64,000 nt of DNA from Betaproteobacteria bacterium (GTDB lineage Bacteria > Pseudomonadota > Gammaproteobacteria > Burkholderiales > Usitatibacteraceae): positions 248,001 through 312,000 of the forward strand of contig JADJSD010000003.1 of the NCBI GenBank assembly GCA_016711875.1, written 5' to 3'. The first letter of the stretch is position 1. Each line of letters begins with the position of its first letter. The translations under genes were made by a program, and so were the position numbers. This document shows, one piece after another, positions 52,308-64,000 of this stretch. Under the pieces are notes generated by a model. The model was not told where the DNA came from, ran no database searches, and worked only from the letters and a program-made list of their open reading frames with translations.

Positions 52308-53510
52308 ATGTCCCTCGTCGCCGACCGCCTTTCCGCCATCAAGGCATCCCCCACCCTCGCCATCACCGCCAAGGCGGCCAAGCTGAAGAGCGAGGGCAAG
52401 GACATCATCGGCCTGGGTGCGGGCGAGCCCGATTTCGACACGCCCCAGTACATCAAGGACGCGGCCATCGCCGCCATGAACAAGGGCCTCACGAAATACA
52501 CGCCCGCCGGCGGCACGGCCTCGCTCAAGAAGGCGATCATCGCCAAGTTCAAGCGCGACAACGGCCTCGACTACACCGAGAAGCAGATCCTCGTCTCGTG
52601 CGGCGGCAAGCACACCTCGTTCAACCTGTGCCTCGCCCTCCTCAACCCGGGCGACGAGGTCATCATCCCGGCGCCCTACTGGGTGAGCTACCCCGACATG
52701 GCGCAGGTGGCGGGCGCGAAGCCGGTCATCGTCACCGCCGGCATCGAGCAGGGCTTCAAGATCACGCCGGCGCAGCTGGAAGCCGCCATCACGCCGAAGT
52801 CGCGGCTCATCTTCATCAACAGCCCGTCGAACCCCTCGGCCGCCGTCTACACGCTCGAGGAGCTGAAGGCGCTGGGTGAGGTGCTGCGCAAGCACCCGCG
52901 CATCGTCATCGCTTCCGACGACATGTACGAGCAGATCATCCTCGACGGCTCGAAGTTCGTGAACATCCTGAACGCGTGCCCGGACCTGTACGACCGCACG
53001 GTGGTCGAGAACGGCGTCTCGAAGGCGTACTCGATGACCGGCTGGCGCATCGGCTACTGCGGGGGGCCGAGGGACCTCATCGAGGCCATGGAGAACATGC
53101 AGTCGCACTCCACCTCCAATCCCACCTCCATCTCGCAATACGCGGCGGAGGCGGGCCTCACCGGCGACCAGTCGTTCGTGGCGATGATGGTGGAGTCCTT
53201 CAAGGAGCGCGGCCTCTTCATCGCCGATGCCCTGAACGCCATTCCCGGCGTGAAGTGCCTTCGGCCCACGGGCGCGTTCTACGTGTTCCCGGATTGCCGC
53301 GAGGCCATCGCCCGCCTGCACGCGGCCGGCAGGCTCAAGGCCCCGACGGACATGGCCCTCGCCGACTACCTCATGGAGCAGCCCGAGGCCGTGGCGCCCG
53401 TGCCCGGCTCGGCGTTCGGCTGCGAGGGCTACCTGCGCGTGTCCTTCGCGACGTCGATGGAGAACCTGAGGAAGGCGGCTTCGCGCATGGCGAAGGCGAT
53501 GGGCGAGTAG
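52308..53510 (+). CDS. pyridoxal-phosphate aspartate aminotransferase
   Basis: A 400-residue class I aminotransferase of the Ib (thermophile-like) type. The cofactor Lys is in SKAYSMTGWRIGY, the SPSNPSAAVY-like block reads INSPSNPSAAVYT, and the substrate Arg is in YLRVSFATSMENL. It interconverts aspartate and oxaloacetate with glutamate, and some members also handle prephenate. The start ATG at 52308 follows a GGAG. It is convergent with fadH (27 bp apart). Confidence 0.94.
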   Translation: MSLVADRLSAIKASPTLAITAKAAKLKSEGKDIIGLGAGEPDFDTPQYIKDAAIAAMNKGLTKYTPAGGTASLKKAIIAKFKRDNGLDYTEKQILVSCGGKHTSFNLCLALLNPGDEVIIPAPYWVSYPDMAQVAGAKPVIVTAGIEQGFKITPAQLEAAITPKSRLIFINSPSNPSAAVYTLEELKALGEVLRKHPRIVIASDDMYEQIILDGSKFVNILNACPDLYDRTVVENGVSKAYSMTGWRIGYCGGPRDLIEAMENMQSHSTSNPTSISQYAAEAGLTGDQSFVAMMVESFKERGLFIADALNAIPGVKCLRPTGAFYVFPDCREAIARLHAAGRLKAPTDMALADYLMEQPEAVAPVPGSAFGCEGYLRVSFATSMENLRKAASRMAKAMGE

Positions 53511-53537
53511 TCCCGCGTCGCGCCGCCCCGCGGCTGC

Positions 53538-55569
53538 CTAGAGCGAGGCCGCGAGGCGGCTGCCTTCCTCGATCGCGCGCTTGGCGTCCAGCTCGCCGGC
53601 GTAGCTCGCCCCGCCGATGACGTGGGGCTTGCGGCCCGATTCGCCCAGGGGTCCCTCGAGTTCGCGCAGCGATTCCTGCCCGGCGCAGATCACGACGGTG
53701 TCGACCTCGAGCACCGTGCCCTTCTCGCGCTTCTCCCCGAAGCTGATGGCGAGCCCCTTCGGGACGACGCCCTCGTAGTTCACGCCCGCGAGCATCTCCA
53801 CGCGCTTCATCTTGAGGGCGGCGCGGTGGATCCAGCCGGTGGTCTTGCCCAGGCCCGCGCCGGGCTTCGAGGCCTTGCGCTGCAGCAGCGTGACCTGCCG
53901 CGCCGGGGGCGAGGGCCGGGGCTTCACGCCTTCCACCCCGCCGCGCGCGACGGACGGGTCGCCCACGCCCCACTCGCGGCGCCAGGCATCGATGTCGAGC
54001 GCGGCGGAATGGCCGTCGTCCACGAGGAATTCCGCGACGTCGAAGCCGATGCCCCCGGCGCCCACTACGGCCACGCGCGCGCCGGCGACCTTGGCGCCCG
54101 TGAGGATCTCGATGTAGCTCGCCACCCGCGGATCGTCGCCTGCCGGGAATGCCGGGGTCGCGCGGGACGACGCCCGTGGCCAGCACCACCTCGTCGTAGC
54201 CCCCGAGGTCGGCGGCGGCGACGCGCCGGCCCAGGTGCACCCGCACGCCCGTCACCTCGAGGCGGCGGCGGAAGTACCGGATCGTCTCGTGGAACTCCTC
54301 CTTGCCGGGGATGCGCTTGGCGTAGTTGAACTGCCCGCCGATCTCGCCGGCGGCCTCGAAGAGGTCCACCTCGTGCCCCCGCTCGGCGGCGACGGTGGCG
54401 CAGGCGAGGCCCGCGGGGCCGGCGCCGACGACGGCGACTCGCTTGCGCGTCGCGGCGGGCCGGTAGACCAGCTCCGTCTCGCGGCACGCCTGCGGGTTCA
54501 CGAGGCAACTGGCGAGCTTCCTCTCGAACACGTGGTCCAGGCACGCCTGGTTGCAGGCGATGCAGGTGTTGATCTCGTCGGCGCGGTTGGCGGCCGCCTT
54601 GCGGACGAACTGCGCGTCCGCCAGGAGCGGCCGGGCCATGGAGACCATATCCGAGCAGCCCTCGCGCAGGAGGCCGTCGGCCACGGCCGGGTCGTTGATG
54701 CGGTTCGTGGTGCACAGGGGAATCGTGACCTCGCCCTTCAGGCGCTTCGTCACCCAGGCGAAGGCCGCGCGCGGCACGCTCGTCGCGATGGTGGGGATGC
54801 GCGCCTCGTGCCAGCCGATGCCCGTGTTGATGATCGTCGCCCCGGCGGCCTCCACGGCCTTGGCGAGCTGGACGACCTCGTCCCAGGTGGAGCCGTCGGG
54901 CACCAGGTCCAGCATGGAGAGGCGGTAGATCACGATGAAGTCCGGGCCGACCTTCTCGCGGATGCGCGAGACGATCTCCACCGGCAATCGCATGCGCTTT
55001 TCGTAGGTGCCGCCCCAGTCGTCCGTGCGGCGGTTGGTATGCGCCGCCAGGAATTCGTTGATGAAGTAGCCTTCGCTGCCCATCACCTCCACGCCGTCGT
55101 ACCCCGCGTCGCGGGCGAGCGCCGCGCAGCGCACGAAGGCGCGGATCTGGCGCTCGATGCCGGCGGGGGTGAGCTCGCGCGGCGTGAAGCGGCTGATGGG
55201 CGACTTGATGCGCGAGGGCGCGACGGCGAGGGGCGAATAGCTGTAGCGCCCGCCATGCAGGATCTGCAGCGCGATCTTCCCGCCCTCGGCGTGGACGGCC
55301 TGCGTGATGGGCTGGTGCGCGCGGGCCGCGGCGCTCGAGGCGAGCGTGGAGCCGAAGGGGGTGAGCCAGCCCTCGATGTTGGGCGCGAAGCCGCCGGTGA
55401 CGATGAGGCCGACCCCTCCCCTCGCGCGTTCCGCGAAGTACGCGGCGAGTTGCGGGAAATGCTTCTGCTTGTCTTCCAGGCCCGTGTGCATCGAGCCCAT
55501 GAGGACGCGGTTGGCGAGGGTGGTGAAGCCGAGGTCGAGGGGGGCGAGGAGGTGGGGATAGGCGGTCAC
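53538..55569 (-). CDS. fadH: NADPH-dependent 2,4-dienoyl-CoA reductase, with an apparent 1-base frameshift
   Basis: This is a flavin/iron-sulfur enzyme for beta-oxidation of unsaturated fatty acids. The N-terminal frame (about 54135-55569) holds the FMN TIM barrel (ILHGGRYSYSP, GYDGVEVMGSEGYFINEFL), the 4Fe-4S ligands (CIACNQACLD plus a later Cys) and the FAD motif VVGAGPAGLA. Near 54130-54145 homology moves to a second frame (53538-54125) that holds the NAD(P) motif VVGAGGIGFD and the C-terminus. Removing one base (an extra A) joins IPG directly to GDDPRVASYIE and gives about 676 residues, the FadH size. The start is a GTG at 55569. An assembly insertion is the likely cause. Confidence 0.88.
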
Positions 55570-55645
55570 GGCGCGGGGCCTGGGAAGGGCGCGGCGCGGC
55601 CCCGCCCCGAAGGACGGCCGCGCGTGGCGCGAAGCCCCAAGGGTA

Positions 55646-56281
55646 TCAGGCGCCGGGCGCCTGCGCGGAGGCCCAGCGGCCCCGCCCTTCCGTCTTGGCC
55701 GTCGTGAGGCCGCGCGAGGCGGCCTCCACCAGCGCCTGCGGCGAATCCAGCCCCGGGAGGCGTTCGGCCGCCCCGATGCTCACGCTCGCCTGCCAGAAGC
55801 CGCCGTCGAAGGCCAGGAACTCCTCGGTCACCGCGGCGCGGATCTTTTCGGCCGTCCTGAGCGCGCCGGCGAGCGGCGTTGCCGGCAGGATCACCAGGAA
55901 CTCGTCGCCGATCAGGCGCCCGGCCACGTCATCCGTGCGCAGGGTGGACGCCATGACGCGGGCGACGTGCTGGAGGGCGCGGTCGCCGGCCGGCGGGCCG
56001 AAGGCATCGTTCACGTGCGCGAGGCCGTCTACGTCGACGAGCAGCACCGACAGCGGCGTCTCGCCGGTGCGGTCCTCGTCCCAGGCCTCGTCGAGCAGTT
56101 CCATCACCGCGCGCCGGTTGGCGAGCCCCGAGAGGGCGTCGATGCGGTCGCGGCGGTCCAGTCGCCGGCAGGCGTCGTCGAGCAGCAGCGTGAGCTCGCC
56201 CACGAAGTCCTCGAGCGCGCGGATGCGCTTGGCGGTCTCACTGTCGGTCGGGAGGGTGGCGATTTCGCTGGCGGAATCCAT
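55646..56281 (-). CDS. GGDEF-domain protein with altered signature (IGDEF)
   Basis: A 211-residue soluble protein. Residues 1-45 form a short helical, possibly coiled-coil, lead (ETAKRIRALEDFVGELTLLLDDACRRLDRRD). The rest is a single GGDEF domain (DALSGLANRRAV, then LLVDVDGLAHVNDAFG). The signature reads RLIGDEF: the first Gly is Ile, and the metal/catalytic DEF part is intact. Activity is uncertain, since changes at this position can weaken GTP binding. No sensor domain is seen. The start at 56281 is chosen over an earlier frame that is Pro/His rich. Confidence 0.85.
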   Translation of the reverse strand: MDSASEIATLPTDSETAKRIRALEDFVGELTLLLDDACRRLDRRDRIDALSGLANRRAVMELLDEAWDEDRTGETPLSVLLVDVDGLAHVNDAFGPPAGDRALQHVARVMASTLRTDDVAGRLIGDEFLVILPATPLAGALRTAEKIRAAVTEEFLAFDGGFWQASVSIGAAERLPGLDSPQALVEAASRGLTTAKTEGRGRWASAQAPGA

Positions 56282-56446
56282 GGGCAGGCTTTTCTCCGTT
56301 TCGTCGTGACGGGGTCCCGGATGGAAGCCAGGGAGCCCTTTCCACACGATTCTGCGAAAAGCATGAGCCGGGCGATCGGGGGAACAGAGGGGAGAATGCC
56401 CCCCATCTCCCGCCCGCTCACCGTTCCGGGACCGCGCCCGGCGGCC

Positions 56447-58030
56447 TCAGGCGGTCGCGTCCACGCGTGTGGCCAGGGGCTGCGCCGCCGCGGCGAAGAG
56501 CGGCTTGCCGGCGACCTTGGCCACCTTGCCGTTCCAGTAACCGACGGACTCGATGCCGGAAAGGCTCACCGTGGCGAGCGTCGCCCCGGTCTTCGTGTTC
56601 GTCTGGGTGAGCGTCGAGCGATCCGCGCTCACCGTCCACGCGGTTCCGCTCTTCTTCACGACGTAGACGGCGTCGGCGAGGCCGGTGGCGTCGTTCACCG
56701 CGGCGTCGCCCGAGGCGATGAAGAAGCGGTCGCTGCCGCCGCCCCCATCGAGCGACGCGGCGCCGCCGATCTCGGCGCCGCTGATGAACGTGTCGGCACC
56801 CGAGCCGCCGACCGCCGTGCGGATCTGGCTTCCGCGCGCGAGGCCCAGGTTCGCGGCGCCGGTGTAGGTGGGTGTCCCGATCAGCTTCGAGAGCTTCACC
56901 CCGCCCGAGGTGGCCGCCGCGTACTGCGCCTTCGTGAGCCCGGAATCGGCGTACGCGTCGCGCAGGCCGATCGAGCTGCGCTGGCCGCCGCGCAGGTCGA
57001 GCACGCTCTCGCGCGTCATGCCCGACAGGTCGATCCTGCTGCCGGCGTTCGCGTCGTAGATCGTGCGCGAGAAGACGTCGTCGTCCTCGAAGGCGTAGGT
57101 GGTCGCGCTCGCCGTCTGCGCGGCGCCGTACAGGTACTGCAGCGCGGCGATGTCGAGGATCTGGAAGGAATCCGGGTTCACGTACCCGGAGGTGAGGCCG
57201 CCCGCCCCGTTGTTCTTCACGAGGTGCGCGGTCTTCGCGTCGTTGTTGTACGACATGAGCGAGTTCGTGCGGTTGTCCAGGGACTTCGACAGGTACGGCC
57301 CCGTCGTGCCGCCGCCGCCCGCGTTGTAGTTGCCCGGGTGCTTGAGACCGAGCGCGTGGCCGATCTCGTGGACGATCGTCTCCCACTCGTATCCGCCCTT
57401 GTCCCAGCTCGCCGCGTTCGTGAAAGTGGCCACGTTGTTGGCGAGGTAGACGTCGCCGCCCTGGCTGCCCTGGTTGGGGTAGTAGGCGTAGGCCGCGCTC
57501 GAGGCCTGCGCGTTCGAGCCGAACTGCAGCTGCCCGCCACCGCCCGCGTCCTCGGTAAAGGCGAGGTTCGCGATCGTCGCGATGTACTCGAGCGCGTCGC
57601 GGATCACTTCCTTCTGCGGGTCGGTGAGCGCCTGGAAGCCGTTGCCGTCCATGGCGCCCAGCCCGGCGCCGGACGCCCGGAAGCTGTAGGTGAGCGTGTG
57701 GTCGGCCGAGACGGCGGGGCTCGCGCCGTCGGCGCCCACGCCGGTGTTCCACCAGGCGTTCCCGCCGGCGATCACCGCGTTCACCGCCTTGTCCGACGTG
57801 GGCTTCACGTTGTTCACGTAGCTCACGGGCAGCGCCCCGCGCGCGGGCGCGGGCGCGGTCGCGGTCGCGGCCGAGGCTGCTATCGAGCCCTGCGAGAGGG
57901 TGACGGATTCGCTCGCCTGCGCGAGCGGAGCGCCGCCGACCCGGATGGAGGCGGCGAGCCGCGCGAGCGAGTCGGCCACGCTGAAGTGCCTGGCCGCGAG
58001 CCCGGAGGCGGCCGTGATCGAGGGTGCCAT
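56447..58030 (-). CDS. serralysin-like secreted metalloprotease (M10 family)
   Basis: A 527-residue zinc protease. The metal site is HEIGHALGLKHP (HExxHxxGxxH) and the Met-turn is SLMSYNN. The protease domain covers about residues 70-290. The following region contains glycine-rich calcium-binding repeats in degenerate form (GGSGADTFISG and DGGGGSDRFF), as in RTX proteins. There is no N-terminal signal peptide, so secretion would be by a type I exporter using the C-terminus. No exporter genes are in the window. The first 60 residues are Ala/Ser-rich. It sits alone between the GGDEF gene and a tRNA. Confidence 0.87.
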   Translation of the reverse strand: MAPSITAASGLAARHFSVADSLARLAASIRVGGAPLAQASESVTLSQGSIAASAATATAPAPARGALPVSYVNNVKPTSDKAVNAVIAGGNAWWNTGVGADGASPAVSADHTLTYSFRASGAGLGAMDGNGFQALTDPQKEVIRDALEYIATIANLAFTEDAGGGGQLQFGSNAQASSAAYAYYPNQGSQGGDVYLANNVATFTNAASWDKGGYEWETIVHEIGHALGLKHPGNYNAGGGGTTGPYLSKSLDNRTNSLMSYNNDAKTAHLVKNNGAGGLTSGYVNPDSFQILDIAALQYLYGAAQTASATTYAFEDDDVFSRTIYDANAGSRIDLSGMTRESVLDLRGGQRSSIGLRDAYADSGLTKAQYAAATSGGVKLSKLIGTPTYTGAANLGLARGSQIRTAVGGSGADTFISGAEIGGAASLDGGGGSDRFFIASGDAAVNDATGLADAVYVVKKSGTAWTVSADRSTLTQTNTKTGATLATVSLSGIESVGYWNGKVAKVAGKPLFAAAAQPLATRVDATA

Positions 58031-58131
58031 GCGCGAATCCTCCCGGGGCGCGTGAACGCGCCCTCTGCACGGCTCTACGGCAACCGGCGGGCGGAAATGA
58101 AGGGGAAAATGGGCGCTGTTCCGGCGATCGC

Positions 58132-58218
58132 TGGTGCCCGGGGCGGGATTCGAACCCGCACTCCCTTACGGGTGGGGGATTTTAAGTCCCCTGCGTCTAC
58201 CGGTTTCGCCACCCGGGC
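58132..58218 (-). tRNA. tRNA-Leu (anticodon UAA)
   Basis: On the minus strand an 87-nt class II tRNA is seen. The acceptor arm GCCCGGG (58212-58218) pairs with CCCGGGC, and an encoded CCA ends at 58132. The anticodon loop reads CTTAAAA (anticodon TAA). A long variable arm follows and the T-loop is GGTTCGAAT. Confidence 0.96.
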
Positions 58219-58317
58219 CGGGTGTGGCAGGGCGAGCCCTGCCCTCGCGATCAGGCGGCTAATCGGAACGCGGCGCGGCTCGGAGATGGCATGGCGGGGA
58301 GTCTACACGCGGTCCGC

Positions 58318-62465
<4,148 letters not shown>

Positions 62466-62469
<4 letters not shown>

Positions 62470-63293
62470 GGCGAGGCGAGGATGGGCTCGAGGCCGTGCC
62501 GCTTCGCGGCGGCCCGCAGCCGGCCGTCGGCCTTGGCCGCGGTGATGAAGGCGTCCACCCGCTCGAGCCACGCGCGCTGTCCCTTCTTCACGGCATGGCC
62601 GTAGGGCAGCCGGTGGAACGGCGCGGGCGGCGAGACGAGCCGTGCCCAGTCCGCGTTGTCGATGAGGCGCCGGCTGTACGGGTAGTCGGTCATGAAGACG
62701 TCCACCCGGCCGGATTCGAGTTCCTCCTCGCGCGTGCGCGGCGGGCTCACCACCACGAGCGTCGCCTGCCGCAGCCGCTCGCGCATCACCGGCTCCATGA
62801 ACGTTCCGGCCTGCACGGCCACGCGCACGCCGGGGCGGTCGATGTCGTTCCACTCCCGCACCACGCGGCTCGACTTCGTGGCGACCCCGTAGATGTCGCT
62901 CACGAGGACGTCCTGCGTGAAATCGAGGGCGGCCACGCGGGCCGGGAGCTTGCCCACGGCGAACATGGCGACGTCGCACCGGTCGGCGTCGAGGTCCTTC
63001 ACGAGCGTCGGGAACGAGGAGTCGACGAACTCGGCCTTCACGCCGAGATCGCGCGCGAACGCGTTCGCGAGGTCGACATCCAGGCCGCCGAGCACGCCGG
63101 TCTTGGGATTGCGGAAGCTGATCCCGTAGTAGTCCGGCCAGATGCACACGCGCAGCGCCTGCCGCTCGCGGATGCGCGCGAGCCGCTCGGGCGCCTGTGC
63201 CGACGCGGGAACGGCGGCGGCCAGGGCGAAGCCCGCGGCGAGCGCCGGGAGGAGGAACGGGACGAATCGGGGCACGAAACAAGGGTAGCGCAT
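62466..63293 (-). CDS. periplasmic amino-acid-binding-like protein, SBP family 3
   Basis: A 275-residue exported protein with a signal peptide (FLLPALAAGFALAAAVPASAQA). The mature part is a bilobed solute-binding domain (LRVCIWPDYYGISFRNPKTG, then GLDVDLANAFARDLGVKAEF). No ABC permease or ATPase gene is adjacent. The stop overlaps the hybrid kinase start by 4 bp, so it may present a ligand to the kinase's periplasmic sensor. The start at 63293 places the hydrophobic signal properly; an earlier frame adds about 15 non-signal residues. Confidence 0.88.
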
Positions 63294-63341
63294 TCGCCCC
63301 TCGCCGTCGTGCGCCGGGTCAAGGCCGGCGGGGCCCACCGC

Positions 63342-64000
63342 CTAGACGCGCACGTGGTGCCCGACGTGCTCGGCGAGCCAGCCCATGAGGCGCCCGGCGA
63401 TCGCCTCGAGGGGCAGCACCTCGTCCGTCGCGCCGACGGCGATCGCCTCGCGGGGCATGCCGAAGACGACGCACGAGGCCTCGTCCTGGGCCAGGTTGAA
63501 GGCGCCCGCCCGCTTCATCTCGAGCATGGCGTCGGCCCCGTCGCGCCCCATGCCCGTGAGCATCACGCCCAGGGCGTTGGCGCCGGCCACGCGGGCCACG
63601 GAACGGAAAAGGACATCCACGGACGGGCGGTGCCGGTTGACCGGCTCGCCGGGCCAGACGCGCGCGACGTAGTTGGCGCCGCTCTTCTCGATGGCGAACT
63701 GCATGCCGCCGGGCGCGACGTAGGCGTGGCCGGGCAGGATGCGCTCGCCCTCCTCCGCTTCCTTCACCGCCATGCGGGCGAGGCTGTCGAGCCGCTGCGA
63801 GAAGCTCTTCGTGAAGCCCGGCGGCATGTGCTGCGTGATCACGACGGCCGGGCCGTCGCCGGGCATGCCGCACAGGACCGTGCGGATCGCCTCGGTGCCG
63901 CCCGTGGAGGCGCCCACCGCGATGATCTTCTCCGTGCCCTTGCGGCCCGCATAGGCCGCCACGGGCGCGCTGCGCGACGGGGCAGGCGTGCGCTTCTGCA
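63342..64000 (-). CDS. cheB: chemotaxis protein-glutamate methylesterase CheB (partial, runs off the right edge)
   Basis: About 219 codons of the C-terminal part are present, open to the window edge. The catalytic triad is visible: Ser in VGASTGG, His in TQHMPPGFT and Asp in LTGMGRDGA. CheB removes methyl groups from chemoreceptors and deamidates Gln sites. The receiver domain should lie beyond 64000. The sequence before the catalytic domain is an Arg/Pro/Ser linker, as expected. It is the likely first sign of a chemotaxis cluster to the right. It would act on the receptors at 48.6-52.1 kb. Confidence 0.92.
   Translation of the reverse strand, partial: QKRTPAPSRSAPVAAYAGRKGTEKIIAVGASTGGTEAIRTVLCGMPGDGPAVVITQHMPPGFTKSFSQRLDSLARMAVKEAEEGERILPGHAYVAPGGMQFAIEKSGANYVARVWPGEPVNRHRPSVDVLFRSVARVAGANALGVMLTGMGRDGADAMLEMKRAGAFNLAQDEASCVVFGMPREAIAVGATDEVLPLEAIAGRLMGWLAEHVGHHVRV

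Overview
The window is a GC-rich (high-60s percent GC by eye), densely coded bacterial chromosome segment, most likely from a betaproteobacterium. The evidence is gene order. The block rne, rluC, HAD phosphatase, Rieske protein, S49 peptidase, tetrapyrrole methylase, maf(yceF), yceD, rpmF, plsX, fabH, fabD, fabG, acpP, fabF, pabC-like, mltG, tmk, holB, pilZ, tatD and the neighbouring uvrB/aspartate aminotransferase pair follow the layout I know from Betaproteobacteria. I see no insertion sequence, prophage, CRISPR array or integrase. Genus cannot be fixed from the sequence alone.

Region 1 (about 0.1-15 kb) is the most unusual part and looks like a neutral-lipid / wax-ester locus. A three-gene operon resembles laoC-laoB-laoA (aldehyde dehydrogenase, Tat-signal subunit, GMC long-chain alcohol oxidase). 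It is followed by an acyl-CoA ligase, a PhaF/PhaI-type phasin, an acyl-CoA-binding protein, a wax ester synthase/diacylglycerol acyltransferase, a SWIB-domain basic protein, a TetR regulator, a patatin lipase, a second phasin, a two-domain alcohol-forming fatty acyl-CoA reductase, a Bcp peroxiredoxin and a membrane-anchored lipase. Together they could make, coat, hydrolyse and re-oxidise wax esters. No PHA synthase is present in the window.

Region 2 (15-31.5 kb) holds a membrane/spermidine-synthase fusion, a D-2-hydroxyacid dehydrogenase, rlmM, and one long leftward housekeeping cluster for fatty acid synthesis, DNA replication and cell wall. The cluster is driven from a promoter at about 30.18 kb that appears to share its -10 element with the divergent maf gene. 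Region 3 (31.5-41 kb) has a PAS-GGDEF-EAL protein, the S49 peptidase/Rieske/HAD/rluC set, and rne with a long leader and a strongly repetitive Arg/Gly/Glu tail. Region 4 (41-49 kb) has a tricorn-like peptidase, a low-molecular-weight phosphatase, a LysR regulator with a divergent unknown gene, and uvrB. Region 5 (48.6-64 kb) is signalling-rich: two chemoreceptors, a diguanylate-cyclase-like protein, a serralysin-like protease, tRNA-Leu(UAA), a 1383-residue hybrid kinase co-transcribed with a periplasmic binding protein, and a truncated cheB at the right edge.

Three genes (holB, the GGDEF-EAL gene and fadH) each carry one apparent single-base frameshift. The simplest reading is that these are assembly indels rather than three independent gene losses.
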